Below are positions 1 to 8,195 of a stretch of 64,000 nucleotides of DNA, piece by piece. Under the pieces are notes generated by a model. It was not told the DNA's origin, ran no database searches, and worked only from the letters and a program-made list of their open reading frames with translations. Origin of the DNA: Ramlibacter sp. Leaf400 (GTDB lineage: Bacteria > Pseudomonadota > Gammaproteobacteria > Burkholderiales > Burkholderiaceae_C); NCBI RefSeq assembly GCF_001424545.1, contig NZ_LMQL01000003.1:135806-199805 (forward strand), in the 5' to 3' direction. The position numbers and the translations under genes are program-made. The first letter of the stretch is position 1. Every line of letters begins with the position of its first letter.

Positions 1-12
1 CAACCTCTGACT

Positions 13-118
13 CGCGGCCGCTGTCTGAACGGAGCGCTGCGCAGCAGCGCGCAGTGAGTTCGGCCGCGCAGGCCGGGCCGCGGAATGCCCTGCGAGTTTG
101 CGAGTGCAGCGAGCAAAC
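13..118. other. Hairpin-rich non-coding stretch at the left edge
   Basis: I see no convincing gene in the first 396 bases. Two nested or adjacent inverted repeats are visible. CGCGGCCG near 13 pairs with CGGCCGCG near 61-68 around a smaller palindrome GCGCTGC/GCAGCGC at 33-49. GTTTGC at 96-101 pairs with GCAAAC at 113-118. The open frames here have poor composition and no ribosome binding site. The stretch could be the end of a mobile or recombining element continuing to the left, or simply structured intergenic DNA; the window edge prevents a decision. Confidence 0.4.
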
Positions 119-396
119 CGTCCCACCATGAGCCCGGGCCAGGCACCGCCTGCCGCGCGGGCGCGCTGCCCAACAACGAGGGCGAGAACAGCACCCCTAT
201 CTCGATGCCGAGACTCGCCAACGCATTGATTCATAGCGCTGCATCGCCTCGCCGTCCGCACTCCAATCCCCTGCTCCTTCGTCGAGAAACCAATCGACGC
301 CGAGCGCGCAGCCCCGTGACTCTCTGCCTTGTAGGGCCGTGACCTTGGACGGAATATGCGCCGGCTTTCAACGACCCAACAAGCCAAGGAGTCACC

Positions 397-1590
397 ATGG
401 GATTTCGTGTCAGTTCGCGCGTACGGCTCTCGGGAGTCGCTTTTCTTATGGCGATGGCCACCGGATGCGGTGGCGGTGGTGCCGGAAGCGAGCCTGCGGC
501 ACCACCGATAGCACCTGCGCCGCCTCCTGCATCTCAACTGCTCGATTGGGACGTCCACCCGGCCGCTTCCGCCGTGCTCGGTCAGACGGGGTTCGACAAC
601 GTCGGCCAAGGGAATTTGAGATTCGTCGAAGGAAACGTGGCTGCGAGCGCCGACGGTCGGCTATTCGTGGCCGCCAATGGCGACGTGAAGGCATTTGCCA
701 GCTATGCCGAAGGCGCTGCGACATCCCAGTTCGCGATTCCAATCATCGAATCGCGAAATGTTTCTCTGCGCGGGAACAAAATGGTGATTGTGGCAAGGGA
801 TCAGGTTCTCATCTACAACACTGCACCGACCAGTCTTGATGGGTTCGACCTGGACCCCGACTTCATATCCAGTGGCATCAGCGGCTGTGCCGCCGATGCG
901 ATGAACATGCCGCACGAGGCCCTCCTAACTCCCTTCGGGCACCTGATCGTTGCGGATGGGGGAAACAACAGGGTTCTGATCTGGAATCCTGAACAGCTCT
1001 CCAACGGACAGATTTCCGAGGCGAGCATCGTGGTCGGCCAGCCGGACAAGGAGAGTTGTCTGCCGAACAATGGCGGTGGGACCGAAAGCCTAAGCGAGTT
1101 CACCTTGAGTCGCCCGCGTGGCGTGTGGTCGGATGGCAGTCGATTGATAGTGGCGGATGAGGGGAACAACCGGGTCCTGATCTGGAACCAGATTCCAACT
1201 GAGGATTTCCAGCCGGCGAATCATGTGGTCGGCCAGATCGATTTCGGCTCCAGCGCGCCCAATCGTGACGGATCGCCTTCCGCCCTAACGTTGTCGGCAC
1301 CCAAGTCTGTGGACGTGAGCGAAGGTGGGCAAATGGCAGTAGCGGACTCAGACAATCACCGGATACTGGTGTGGGATGCCGTTCCCTCTTCGAACGTTCC
1401 GGCGAACCACGTGTTGGGGCAAAGGGATTTCATTCGCAATGTCGAGAACGATTCCGATCAGGCGGGCGGCCCGGACGTACCAAGTGCTCGTACCCTCAAC
1501 GGCCCCACCGGCGCCCGATTCCACGGTAGAAATCTGATCGTGGTCGACAGCAACAACAATCGCGTCCTGGTGTTTCCTGCCTCCAACTAG
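397..1590 (+). CDS. NHL-repeat-like beta-propeller lipoprotein
   Basis: Predicted 397-residue exported lipoprotein of unknown function. The N-terminus is a type II signal peptide: Arg residues at about 5-11, a hydrophobic stretch, then a lipobox-like ATGC at about residues 23-26 followed by a Gly run and an Ala/Pro-rich linker. The body carries a repeated motif (NNRVLIWN near residues 189 and 255, NHRILVWD near 318, NNRVLVFP near 388) typical of NHL-type propeller blades, so it probably forms a sugar- or protein-binding propeller in the periplasm or outer membrane. AAGGAG sits about six bases before the ATG. Codon use (many AAT, GAT, ATT codons) is visibly less GC-biased than in the genes to its right, which suggests a more recent arrival. 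Partner and ligand cannot be read from the sequence. Confidence 0.75.
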   Translation: MGFRVSSRVRLSGVAFLMAMATGCGGGGAGSEPAAPPIAPAPPPASQLLDWDVHPAASAVLGQTGFDNVGQGNLRFVEGNVAASADGRLFVAANGDVKAFASYAEGAATSQFAIPIIESRNVSLRGNKMVIVARDQVLIYNTAPTSLDGFDLDPDFISSGISGCAADAMNMPHEALLTPFGHLIVADGGNNRVLIWNPEQLSNGQISEASIVVGQPDKESCLPNNGGGTESLSEFTLSRPRGVWSDGSRLIVADEGNNRVLIWNQIPTEDFQPANHVVGQIDFGSSAPNRDGSPSALTLSAPKSVDVSEGGQMAVADSDNHRILVWDAVPSSNVPANHVLGQRDFIRNVENDSDQAGGPDVPSARTLNGPTGARFHGRNLIVVDSNNNRVLVFPASN

Positions 1591-1607
1591 AAACACCGTG
1601 GCGACTG

Positions 1608-1638
1608 AAAGCGGCCGGCGCTCCCGGCCGCTTTTCAT
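1608..1638 (+). terminator. Intrinsic terminator after the lipoprotein gene
   Basis: AAAGCGGCCGG pairs with CCGGCCGCTTTT around a short CGCTC-type loop and ends in a T-rich tail. It lies 18 bases after the lipoprotein stop codon and 35 bases from the convergent monooxygenase gene, and its A/T flanks would let it act on both strands. Confidence 0.75.
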
Positions 1639-1672
1639 TTCAGAAGGCAGCGTCGAATGCCACTCTCGCGCC

Positions 1673-2686
1673 TCAGAATCCGACCAGCCCGAACGCCTCC
1701 GCCAGCAACTCATACGACCTTCGCTGCGCCGCCGGATCCCAGGTCCACGTCACGACAACGATCTCGTCCAGCGACAGCTCCTCCGCCAGCGCCAACAACC
1801 GCCCGCGCACCGTAGAAGCACTCCCAACGATGGCGCGACGCCGAAGCTGCTCCGCCTCGGCCCGCTCGGGCGCCGTGTACTCGCGAGAAGCCTGCTCCGG
1901 CGGCAGCAGCGGACCGAACCGTCCGGTGCGCCGGTCCACCCGTGCCCGCTCTCGGCTCTTGAACTGGTGCCAGGCCTCCTCGTCGGTCTCCGCCACCAGG
2001 GCGGCCAGGCAGACCGTCGCCTGCGGGCGGTCGATCAGCCCCGGGCGGAAGGCGGACCGGTACAGGTCGAGCGCCGAATCGCAGCCCTCGCCGTCGGTGA
2101 TGAAGTGCGCGAAGGCGTACGGCATGCCCAGGTGCGCCGCGAGCTGCGCGCCATAGCCCGAGCTGCCCAGCATCCACAGCTGCGGCGCCGTGTCGTGCAT
2201 GGGCAGCGCCGAGATGCCGTGGCCGGGATGGCCCGGGGGCAGTTCCTCGCCGCGCACCCAGGCCTGGAGCTCCATCACCTGCTGCGGGAAGTTGGCGGAC
2301 GACTGCAGGTCGGGATTGAGCAGCGCCGCCGTGCGCTGGTCGCTGCCCGGCGCGCGGCCCACGCCCAGGTCGATGCGGCCCGGCGCCAGCGCGTCCAGCA
2401 CGCGGAACTGCTCCGCCACCTTGAACGGCGAGTAGTGCGGCAGCATCACGCCCGCGCTGCCGATGCGGATGCGCTGCGTGCGCGCCGCCACGGCCGCCAT
2501 CAGCACCTCGGGCGCGGTGCCCACCAGCGTGGGCAGCGCATGGTGCTCGCTCAGCCAGAAGCGGTGGTAGCCGAGCGACTCGCACAGTTCGGCCAGGGCC
2601 ACGGTGTGGCGGATCGATTCGTCGTGCGGGCGGCCGGCCCGGGCCACCGACTGGTCGAGCACGGAAAGGCGCAACTTCGAAGTCAT
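1673..2686 (-). CDS. LLM-class flavin-dependent oxidoreductase (bacterial luciferase-like)
   Basis: 337-residue protein of the luciferase-like monooxygenase superfamily, an F420/FMN-dependent TIM-barrel family; the substrate is unknown. Family features seen are SVLDQS near the start, LAELCESLGYHRFWLSEHH (residues about 30-50), the MLPHYSPFKVAEQFRVLD segment (about 100-117) and GRIDLGVGRAPGSD (about 124-137). These match the MsnO8-like branch that most betaproteobacteria carry as a single gene. The start is set at ATG 2686, where homology to the family begins (MTSKLRLSVLDQS); the upstream in-frame extension has no family signal. It is transcribed divergently from the NADH dehydrogenase gene with 55 bases between the starts. 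Confidence 0.88.
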   Translation of the reverse strand: MTSKLRLSVLDQSVARAGRPHDESIRHTVALAELCESLGYHRFWLSEHHALPTLVGTAPEVLMAAVAARTQRIRIGSAGVMLPHYSPFKVAEQFRVLDALAPGRIDLGVGRAPGSDQRTAALLNPDLQSSANFPQQVMELQAWVRGEELPPGHPGHGISALPMHDTAPQLWMLGSSGYGAQLAAHLGMPYAFAHFITDGEGCDSALDLYRSAFRPGLIDRPQATVCLAALVAETDEEAWHQFKSRERARVDRRTGRFGPLLPPEQASREYTAPERAEAEQLRRRAIVGSASTVRGRLLALAEELSLDEIVVVTWTWDPAAQRRSYELLAEAFGLVGF

Positions 2687-2741
2687 GGGGAAAGCTTCGC
2701 ACACCCGTCGCGGACGTGCCCCGGCCCCGGATAATTCCCGC

Positions 2742-4076
2742 ATGGCTCCTCCGTCCGCTCCTTCCGCGCGACCGCGCGTCGTCATCATCGGCTGCGGCTT
2801 CGGCGGCCTGGAGGCGGCCAGGGCCCTCCACGCCGCGCCGGTGGACATCACGCTGGTGGACCGCACCAACCACCACCTGTTCCAGCCCCTGCTCTACCAG
2901 GTGGCGACCGCCGGGCTGGCCGCGCCCGCCATTGCCGCGCCGGTGCGGCACCTGTTCCGCAAGCAGGCCAACGTGACGACGCTGCTGGGCGAGGTGGTGC
3001 GCATCGACGCCGCCGAACGCATCGTCCGCTTCAAGGACGAGACCGCCCTGCCCTACGACCACCTGATCGTCGCGGCCGGCGCCACCCACAGCTACTTCGG
3101 CAACAACCAGTGGTCCGCGCACGCCCCCGGCCTCAAGACCCTGGACGACGCCTTCGAGATCCGCCGCAGGGTGCTGCTCGCCTTCGAGAGCGCCGAGAAG
3201 GAGACCGATCCGGCGCGCCGCGACGGCTGGATGAACTTCGTCGTCATCGGCGGCGGGCCCACCGGCGTGGAGATGGCCGGGACGCTGGCCGAGATCGCGC
3301 GGCACACCCTGCCCGGGGAGTTCCGCCGCATCGACCCGGCCAGCGCCAAGGTGATCCTGGTGGAAGGCAGCCCGCGCGTGCTGCAGGCCATGCCCGACGA
3401 CCTGAGCCAGCGCGCCGCCGAGCAGTTGCAGCGCCTGGGCGTGGAAGTGCGCACCGACTCCCGCGTGACCGCCATCGACTCGCACGGCCTGCAGGTCCAT
3501 CCGGCGCAGGGCGAGCCCTACCGCATCGACAGCCGCTGCATCATCTGGGCCGCCGGCGTGGCGGCCTCGCCGCTGGGGCGCGAGGTGGCCCAGGCCACCG
3601 GCGTCGCCCTGGACCGCGCCGGGCGCGTGGTGGTCGAGCCCGACCTGGGCGTGCCCGGCCACCCGGAGATCAGCGTGGTGGGCGACCTCGCGGCGGCCCG
3701 CAGCCATGTGCCGGGCCGCGAGCCGCAGCCGGTGCCCGGCGTGTCACCCGCGGCCAAGCAGATGGGCCGCACCGCCGCCGCCAACCTGCTCGCCCGGCTC
3801 GAAGGGCGCACGACGCAGGCCTTCCGCTACCGCGACTACGGCAACCTCGCCACCATCGGCCGCAATGCCGGCGTGGTGGACCTCACCACGCCCCTGGGCC
3901 GGCTCAAGTTCAGCGGCTACCCGGCCTGGCTGTTCTGGCTGTTCGCCCACATCTATTTCCTGATCGGCTTTCGCAACCGGATCGTGGTGCTGTTCGACTG
4001 GGCCTCGGCCTACTGGAGCCACCAGCGGTACGCGCGGGTGGTGACGGACATCGAACCGGCGGCGGTGGACGGTTAG
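2742..4076 (+). CDS. NAD(P)/FAD-dependent oxidoreductase, type II NADH dehydrogenase-like
   Basis: 444-residue flavoprotein resembling the single-subunit NADH:quinone oxidoreductase (NDH-2), which passes electrons from NADH to quinone without pumping protons. The first dinucleotide fold VVIIGCGFGGLEAA lies at residues about 12-25 and binds FAD. A second fold, FVVIGGGPTGVEMAGTLAE (about 166-185), binds NAD(P)H. A C-terminal FAD contact region VVGDLAAA and a membrane-anchoring segment LFWLFAHIYFLIGFRNRIVV (about 395-415) complete the usual order. The start is ATG 2742, because the preceding in-frame codons overlap the divergent gene and show no homology. The family is common in respiratory betaproteobacteria; a sulfide:quinone reductase-like activity is a less likely alternative. 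Confidence 0.88.
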   Translation: MAPPSAPSARPRVVIIGCGFGGLEAARALHAAPVDITLVDRTNHHLFQPLLYQVATAGLAAPAIAAPVRHLFRKQANVTTLLGEVVRIDAAERIVRFKDETALPYDHLIVAAGATHSYFGNNQWSAHAPGLKTLDDAFEIRRRVLLAFESAEKETDPARRDGWMNFVVIGGGPTGVEMAGTLAEIARHTLPGEFRRIDPASAKVILVEGSPRVLQAMPDDLSQRAAEQLQRLGVEVRTDSRVTAIDSHGLQVHPAQGEPYRIDSRCIIWAAGVAASPLGREVAQATGVALDRAGRVVVEPDLGVPGHPEISVVGDLAAARSHVPGREPQPVPGVSPAAKQMGRTAAANLLARLEGRTTQAFRYRDYGNLATIGRNAGVVDLTTPLGRLKFSGYPAWLFWLFAHIYFLIGFRNRIVVLFDWASAYWSHQRYARVVTDIEPAAVDG

Positions 4077-4088
4077 GCGTCGGGGGAA

Positions 4089-4127
4089 GCCCTCACCCCA
4101 GCCCTCTCCCAGAGGGAGAGGGAGCAA
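4089..4127. repeat. Short interspersed repeat, copy 1
   Basis: A 39-base sequence containing the palindrome CCCTCTCCC/GGGAGAGGG. A second copy at 5519-5557 is identical except for one base and lies in the same orientation, so the two are direct repeats bracketing the TIGR02588/TIGR02587 gene pair. Similar CCCTC-rich palindromes are common intergenic repeats in Comamonadaceae. Confidence 0.85.
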
Positions 4128-4133
4128 GAAGGC

Positions 4134-4577
4134 TCACGGTTCGCGATAGCTCTCCACCGACACCTCCAGCACCAGCCCCCGCGGATCCTCGTGGAAGAAC
4201 ACCCCGGCCTTGCGGCTGGACCTTGCCGGCACGTGGTCGAACTCCACCTCGGCCTCTTCCACCACGCTGTCCCCACGCCGCAGCCGCGCCTTCACGCGCA
4301 GCGCGGCCGCGCCCGCGGCGCCCACGTTCTCCACCTGCAGCGTGACGTGGTGCCGCTCGCCCTGGCGCTCGATCGCGCCCACGTGCACCACCGGATGCAC
4401 CGTGCCTCCGCGCTCGTCGATCGCCAGCCAGGCCAGGCAGGCCAGCGTGGCCAGCACCACGACCAGGCCGATCGCCGCGGCGATCCACTCGGACAGCGGC
4501 GTGGCGTTCTCGCCCTCGCCCTCGTCCTCGCGCCGCTCGTCCTGCGCGCGGGATCTGCCGGTGGCGGGTGCACCCAT
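4134..4577 (-). CDS. TIGR02588 family protein
   Basis: 147-residue protein of unknown function, recognised from its pairing and layout as the TIGR02588 family, which is known to occur only in a two-gene unit with TIGR02587. It has a charged N-terminus, one membrane segment (IAAAIGLVVVLATLACLAWL, about residues 35-54), then an outward domain with beta-rich character (HHVTLQVENVG, AEVEFDHVPA) ending in VSVESYREP. ATG 4577 was chosen because it directly follows the stop of its partner with eight bases between them, consistent with translational coupling. Its role may be to assist the multi-spanning partner at the inner membrane; this is inference. Confidence 0.75.
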   Translation of the reverse strand: MGAPATGRSRAQDERREDEGEGENATPLSEWIAAAIGLVVVLATLACLAWLAIDERGGTVHPVVHVGAIERQGERHHVTLQVENVGAAGAAALRVKARLRRGDSVVEEAEVEFDHVPARSSRKAGVFFHEDPRGLVLEVSVESYREP

Positions 4578-4585
4578 GTCGGTCC

Positions 4586-5461
4586 TCAGAGGATCAGGCG
4601 GGCGGCCGCCGCCCCGACCGCCGCCGGGAACGCGAGCACCGCCACCGTGGAAAGCGCCACCGGCACCGACGATCCGTCGAGCCGCCCGAAGGTCCAGAGC
4701 AGGAAGGCCGAGAGCGCCAGCGCGATGGCGTAGCCCACCACGGTGAAGCGCAGGAAGACGCTCCAGGCCGGCGCCTTGTGGTGGTCCGGGGGCTGGCCGC
4801 GGAAGTCCGCGCTGTACACGAAGGCGTGCATCACCACCAGCGTCGCGACCGCGAGCAGCAGCACCTGCGCGCCGCCCAGCCGCAGCGCGATGATCAGGAT
4901 CTCCTCGGTCGGCGCGACGTTGAAGGCCAGGAACAGCGCGCCCACGGCCATGATGAACAGCTCGCTGAAATAGCCTTCGCGGCCGCCGCGCACCTGCGCC
5001 TGCGCCTCGGACTGGCCGAGCTGGCTTTGCGACAGCAGCGCGCCGATGCTGGCGGGCACCGCCTGCAGCGACACCTTGCCGAGGATCTCGCGCAGGCCCT
5101 CGCCCGGGCCCAGCGCGCCGAGCAGCAGCAGCACCAGCAGCGACGCGACGAAGCCCACCAGGTACGCCACCAGTGCATCGAGCATGTCGTCCACCAGGCT
5201 GAACGTGGGCTCGAAGCCCACGTGCCAGGACAGCGCCACCAGGAAGGGGAAGAACAGCGCGATCAGCAGCGCCAGCCGCACGGCGCTCATGTGGAAGGCC
5301 AGCCACCACATTTCCATCGTCATGAGCAGCGGGACGCCGAAGATGACGGCGCCCGCGAACGCGCGCGTCAGGCCCTGGGCGAAGGCCAGGTTGGCTCGGC
5401 GGTCGGCGACGATGCGGGACTCCACGGTCGAGCCATGATGCCGCCGCGCGCGTGCGGCCAT
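4586..5461 (-). CDS. TIGR02587 family integral membrane protein
   Basis: 291-residue inner-membrane protein of unknown function. About seven hydrophobic segments are visible (for example AGAVIFGVPLLMTMEMWWL, LALLIALFFPFLVAL, LVAYLVGFVASLLVLLLLG, MAVGALFLAFNVAPTEEI and ALALSAFLLWTF). The motif NVAPTEEILIIA within a membrane helix is a family hallmark. It precedes the TIGR02588 gene in the same operon. ATG 5461 is the best start because frames upstream run into the repeat copy at 5519. The pair is patchily distributed in bacteria, which together with its flanking direct repeats suggests a movable cassette. Confidence 0.8.
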   Translation of the reverse strand: MAARARRHHGSTVESRIVADRRANLAFAQGLTRAFAGAVIFGVPLLMTMEMWWLAFHMSAVRLALLIALFFPFLVALSWHVGFEPTFSLVDDMLDALVAYLVGFVASLLVLLLLGALGPGEGLREILGKVSLQAVPASIGALLSQSQLGQSEAQAQVRGGREGYFSELFIMAVGALFLAFNVAPTEEILIIALRLGGAQVLLLAVATLVVMHAFVYSADFRGQPPDHHKAPAWSVFLRFTVVGYAIALALSAFLLWTFGRLDGSSVPVALSTVAVLAFPAAVGAAAARLIL

Positions 5462-5518
5462 CGAGGACAAACGCCCGAGTTGGTGTCGGAAAGACGCTGC
5501 GGTTTGCGCGCCGTGCGT

Positions 5519-5557
5519 GCCCTCACCCCAACCCTCTCCCAGAGGGAGAGGGAGCAA
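5519..5557. repeat. Short interspersed repeat, copy 2
   Basis: Direct-repeat partner of the 4089-4127 element, differing at a single position (A for G at 5531). It separates the TIGR02587 gene from the enolase-superfamily gene and leaves no obvious promoter between them. Confidence 0.85.
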
Positions 5558-5563
5558 AGACCG

Positions 5564-6676
5564 TCAGGAAACGGGCTTGCTGAAGCGTTCGATGGCCTGG
5601 GCCGTCGGCGTGGTGCCCGCGCCCGGCACCTGCGGCAGGCGGAAGTGGCCGTCGACGACCTCGGCCGGATCGGTGAAACAGTCCTTGATCCAGGGGATGT
5701 ACTCCAGCACGCCAACCGCCGGGTGGGCATAGCTCAGGTGCACGTGGACCTGGCTCATGTCGCCCGCATGCGGCGCCACCGGCAGGCGGTGCGAATGGGC
5801 GGTCTCGCACACGCGCAGCACTTCGGTGAGTCCGCCCATGCGCGTGACGTCGGGCTGCACCCAGTGGATCGCGCCCTGGTGGAAGAACTCGCTGAAGGCG
5901 TCCTGCGTGTAGAGCTGCTCGCCCAGGGCCACCGGGATGCGGGTGGCGCGCGCCAGTTCGGCGTGGCCGCGCACGTCGTCGTGCCAGAGCGGCTCCTCGA
6001 ACCAGAAGACGTCGAAGGGCTCGGCGCCGCGGCAAAAGCGCAGGCAGGTGGCCAGGTCCCACTTGCCGTTGCCGTCCACCGCCAGCGTCACGTCCGGTCC
6101 GATGGCCTGGCGCACGGCCTCCAGGCGGCGCAGGTCGCGCTCGACGGTGGAGCCCACCTTGATCTTGATGCCGGTGAAGCCCTCCTGCACCGCGCGGCGG
6201 GCGCCGGCCACCAGCTTGTCGTCGGCGATGCTCAGCCAGCCGATGTCGGTGTTGTACGCGCGGACCTTGTCGCGCACCTGGCCGCCCAGCAGCTTCCACA
6301 GCGGCACCTTGGCCGCCTTGGCCTTGAGGTCCCAGATCGCGACGTCGATGGCCGCCTGCGCCAGCGTGGTGATGCCGGCGCGGCCGATCCACTGCAGCGC
6401 CGGATTGCGCGCGAGCTTGAGCCACAGGCGCTGCACGTCGTTCGCGTCCTCGCCCTGCAGCAGCGGTGCATGGCAGGTGGCGATGCAGCGGGCGACCAGC
6501 TGGTCGCTGGGCAAGTGGGCGTGGGTGCCGGTGAAGCCGTAGCCCGAGAGCCCGTCGTCGGTGTCGATGCGCGCACCCACCACGCCCCAGTGGGTGATGG
6601 TGTGGGTGCTGTCGGCGATCTGCGAGCCGGTGACGGGGACGTGGAGGATGAAGGGCTGGACGGATTCGATCTTCAT
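5564..6676 (-). CDS. Enolase-superfamily enzyme, mandelate racemase/muconate lactonizing type
   Basis: 370-residue enzyme of the mandelate racemase subgroup, which abstracts a proton alpha to a carboxylate; typical members are sugar-acid dehydratases or racemases. Visible catalytic parts are the Lys pair in GIKIKVGS (about residue 165), three metal ligands in [16 protein letters not shown] and ALGEQLY (about 195-250), and the His-Asp dyad in QPDVTRMGG and APHAGDM (about 270-300). The N-terminal capping domain ends near residue 120. The KxK plus H/D arrangement excludes a simple muconate lactonizing enzyme and favours an acid-sugar dehydratase; the exact substrate is not readable. Start ATG 6676 gives [15 protein letters not shown], the usual family opening. 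Confidence 0.85.
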   Translation of the reverse strand: MKIESVQPFILHVPVTGSQIADSTHTITHWGVVGARIDTDDGLSGYGFTGTHAHLPSDQLVARCIATCHAPLLQGEDANDVQRLWLKLARNPALQWIGRAGITTLAQAAIDVAIWDLKAKAAKVPLWKLLGGQVRDKVRAYNTDIGWLSIADDKLVAGARRAVQEGFTGIKIKVGSTVERDLRRLEAVRQAIGPDVTLAVDGNGKWDLATCLRFCRGAEPFDVFWFEEPLWHDDVRGHAELARATRIPVALGEQLYTQDAFSEFFHQGAIHWVQPDVTRMGGLTEVLRVCETAHSHRLPVAPHAGDMSQVHVHLSYAHPAVGVLEYIPWIKDCFTDPAEVVDGHFRLPQVPGAGTTPTAQAIERFSKPVS

Positions 6677-6713
6677 GGGGGTCTGGTCTCCTGGGTTTGT
6701 TCTTCGTGCATCC

Positions 6714-6791
6714 GTCATTCCCGCGAAGGCGGGAACTTCCCGAAGTCCGCTGAAGGCGGACGCTCTGGATTCCCGCCTCCGCGGGAATGAC
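6714..6791. repeat. REP-like inverted repeat (GTCATTCCCGCG family), full copy
   Basis: GTCATTCCCGCGAAGGCGGGAA at the left end is mirrored by TTCCCGCCTCCGCGGGAATGAC at the right end, with a second internal hairpin (TCCGCTGAAGGCGGA). Related copies lie at 22810-22887 (full) and at 19113-19140 and 33704-33730 (half copies). The element occupies the gap between the flavoprotein and the enolase-superfamily gene and could end or attenuate transcription. Confidence 0.85.
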
Positions 6792-6816
6792 GGGACAGGG
6801 GGCGGGAACGACGAAA

Positions 6817-7710
6817 CTAGAGCGAATTGTGGATCGCCGTCGCCGCGATGGCCGCGTGCCCGTAGGCCACGCTGATCTGGTTCAGCCCCGCGGCCACGTC
6901 GCCGGCGGCGTACAGGCCCGGCACCGTGGTCTGCAAGCGCTCGTCCACCCGCAGCTGCCCGTCCTCCTCGGCCTCCGCCCCCAAAGCCAGCGCCAGCTCC
7001 GACGCATGCGCCAGCCCGAGCGCGGGATAGAGCACGTCGAACGTGAGCCGGCACCCGTCGGCCATCTCCACCACCACGCCCTGCCCCGGCTCGCAGTGGA
7101 TGTGCAGAGGCATCTGGTCGGCGATCAGCACGCCGCGCTCGCGCAGGCGCGCGAGTTCTCGGGGCGGCACGTCCTGCTGAGACCCCATGGCCAGCCACGT
7201 GACCTGGTTGTCGAAGCCCGCGACGAACAGCGACTCGCGCAGCCCATGCACTTCCTTGCCGAGCACGGCGACGCGCTGGCGCTGCGTCTCGAAGCCGTCG
7301 CACACCGGGCAGTAACGCACGTTGCCCGCCGCCAGTCCCGGCTCCAGGCCGGGCAGCTCGGGTTCCACGTCGCGCGCGCCGGTCGCCAGCAGCAGCTTGC
7401 GGGCGCGCAGCACGCGGCCCTCCAGCTGGACCTCGAAAGCACCGTCGCGCCCGCCCAATCCTTGCACGCAGCCCTGCACCACCGGCACCTCGTAGCGCGC
7501 CGCGTGCGCGCGCAGGCGCTGCAGCAGCTCGGGGCCCTCGATGCCCTCGGGGAACCCGGGCACGTTGCGCGAACGCGGGATCCAGTTCAGGCGGCTGCGG
7601 CCCGCGTCCACCACCACCAGCCGGCGCCGGTAGCGCGCCAGGTACACCGCGGCGGTCAGGCCGGCCGCACCGCCGCCCACGATGAGGCAATCGACCCGCT
7701 CGGCCGTCAT
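6817..7710 (-). CDS. NAD(P)/FAD-dependent oxidoreductase, thioredoxin reductase-like
   Basis: 297-residue flavoprotein with the two-domain layout of thioredoxin reductase. The FAD fold [19 protein letters not shown] is at residues about 9-27, a second dinucleotide segment [20 protein letters not shown] lies at about 147-166, and the C-terminal FAD motif [20 protein letters not shown] at about 265-285. YCPVCDG (about 134-140) supplies a CxxC pair in the position of the TrxR redox cysteines. The NADPH fold lacks the canonical GxGxxA pattern (it reads GKEVHG), so cofactor preference and partner may differ from true TrxR. It lies four bases after the DUF2269 gene on the same strand, so they are probably co-transcribed. 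Confidence 0.8.
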   Translation of the reverse strand: MTAERVDCLIVGGGAAGLTAAVYLARYRRRLVVVDAGRSRLNWIPRSRNVPGFPEGIEGPELLQRLRAHAARYEVPVVQGCVQGLGGRDGAFEVQLEGRVLRARKLLLATGARDVEPELPGLEPGLAAGNVRYCPVCDGFETQRQRVAVLGKEVHGLRESLFVAGFDNQVTWLAMGSQQDVPPRELARLRERGVLIADQMPLHIHCEPGQGVVVEMADGCRLTFDVLYPALGLAHASELALALGAEAEEDGQLRVDERLQTTVPGLYAAGDVAAGLNQISVAYGHAAIAATAIHNSL

Positions 7711-7714
7711 CGGC

Positions 7715-8191
7715 TCAGTCCGCCCCGGGCAGCCGCTTGGCCACCATCAGCCAGAAGATCACCAGGAAGGCGAGGAAGGCGACCACCCCCAGCCCCGCCC
7801 ACGCGCCGAACAGCCGCCAGTACGCGATCGACAGCGGCCGGCCCGCGGCCGCGCAGCGCCGCGCCTCGTCGCGCATCAGGTACTGCAGCCACAGCACCGG
7901 CAGCCAGCAGACGATGGCCAGGGCGTACAGGCCCACCGACCAGGCCAGCCACGGCAGGTTCCACGCCAGGCCGGCGCTGCGCACCAGCAGCCAGCCGGTG
8001 AGCGGCTGCAGCACGGCGGTGGTCGCGGTGAACAGCCAGTCGGCGACCACCACGAAGCCGCTGACGGCGGCGACGGTGCGCGCATCGCGGGCCAGCGTCG
8101 CCACCAGCAGGTAGAACGCCGATCCGATGCCCGTGCCGAAAAGCAGGGTGGACGAGAGGATGTGCAGCCATTTGAGGGTGACGTAGTCCAT
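7715..8191 (-). CDS. DUF2269 family membrane protein
   Basis: 158-residue inner-membrane protein of unknown function. It starts [23 protein letters not shown], the characteristic DUF2269 opening with a conserved helix-1 histidine, and has four hydrophobic segments (about 5-27, 42-68, 78-103, 128-150). Related four-helix proteins with helix histidines are suspected redox or haem-associated membrane proteins, but this is not established. It sits between a reductase-DoxX fusion and a thioredoxin-reductase-like gene, with gaps of four bases on each side, which suggests one operon with a membrane redox theme. Confidence 0.8.
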   Translation of the reverse strand: MDYVTLKWLHILSSTLLFGTGIGSAFYLLVATLARDARTVAAVSGFVVVADWLFTATTAVLQPLTGWLLVRSAGLAWNLPWLAWSVGLYALAIVCWLPVLWLQYLMRDEARRCAAAGRPLSIAYWRLFGAWAGLGVVAFLAFLVIFWLMVAKRLPGAD

Positions 8192-8195
8192 CGCT

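Noticed and set aside
2604-2741. Longer N-terminus for the NADH dehydrogenase
   Set aside because: The added 46 residues overlap the divergent monooxygenase gene and lack similarity to the family.
1710-3707. Very long minus-strand open frame across the monooxygenase and NADH dehydrogenase genes
   Set aside because: It lies antisense to two well-recognised genes and its translation is low-complexity Gly/Ala/Arg/His, typical of a shadow frame in high-GC DNA.
4568-6790. A 740-codon plus-strand frame opposite TIGR02587 and the enolase-superfamily gene
   Set aside because: Antisense to two family-matching genes, with His/Gln/Arg-rich composition and repeat-derived segments.
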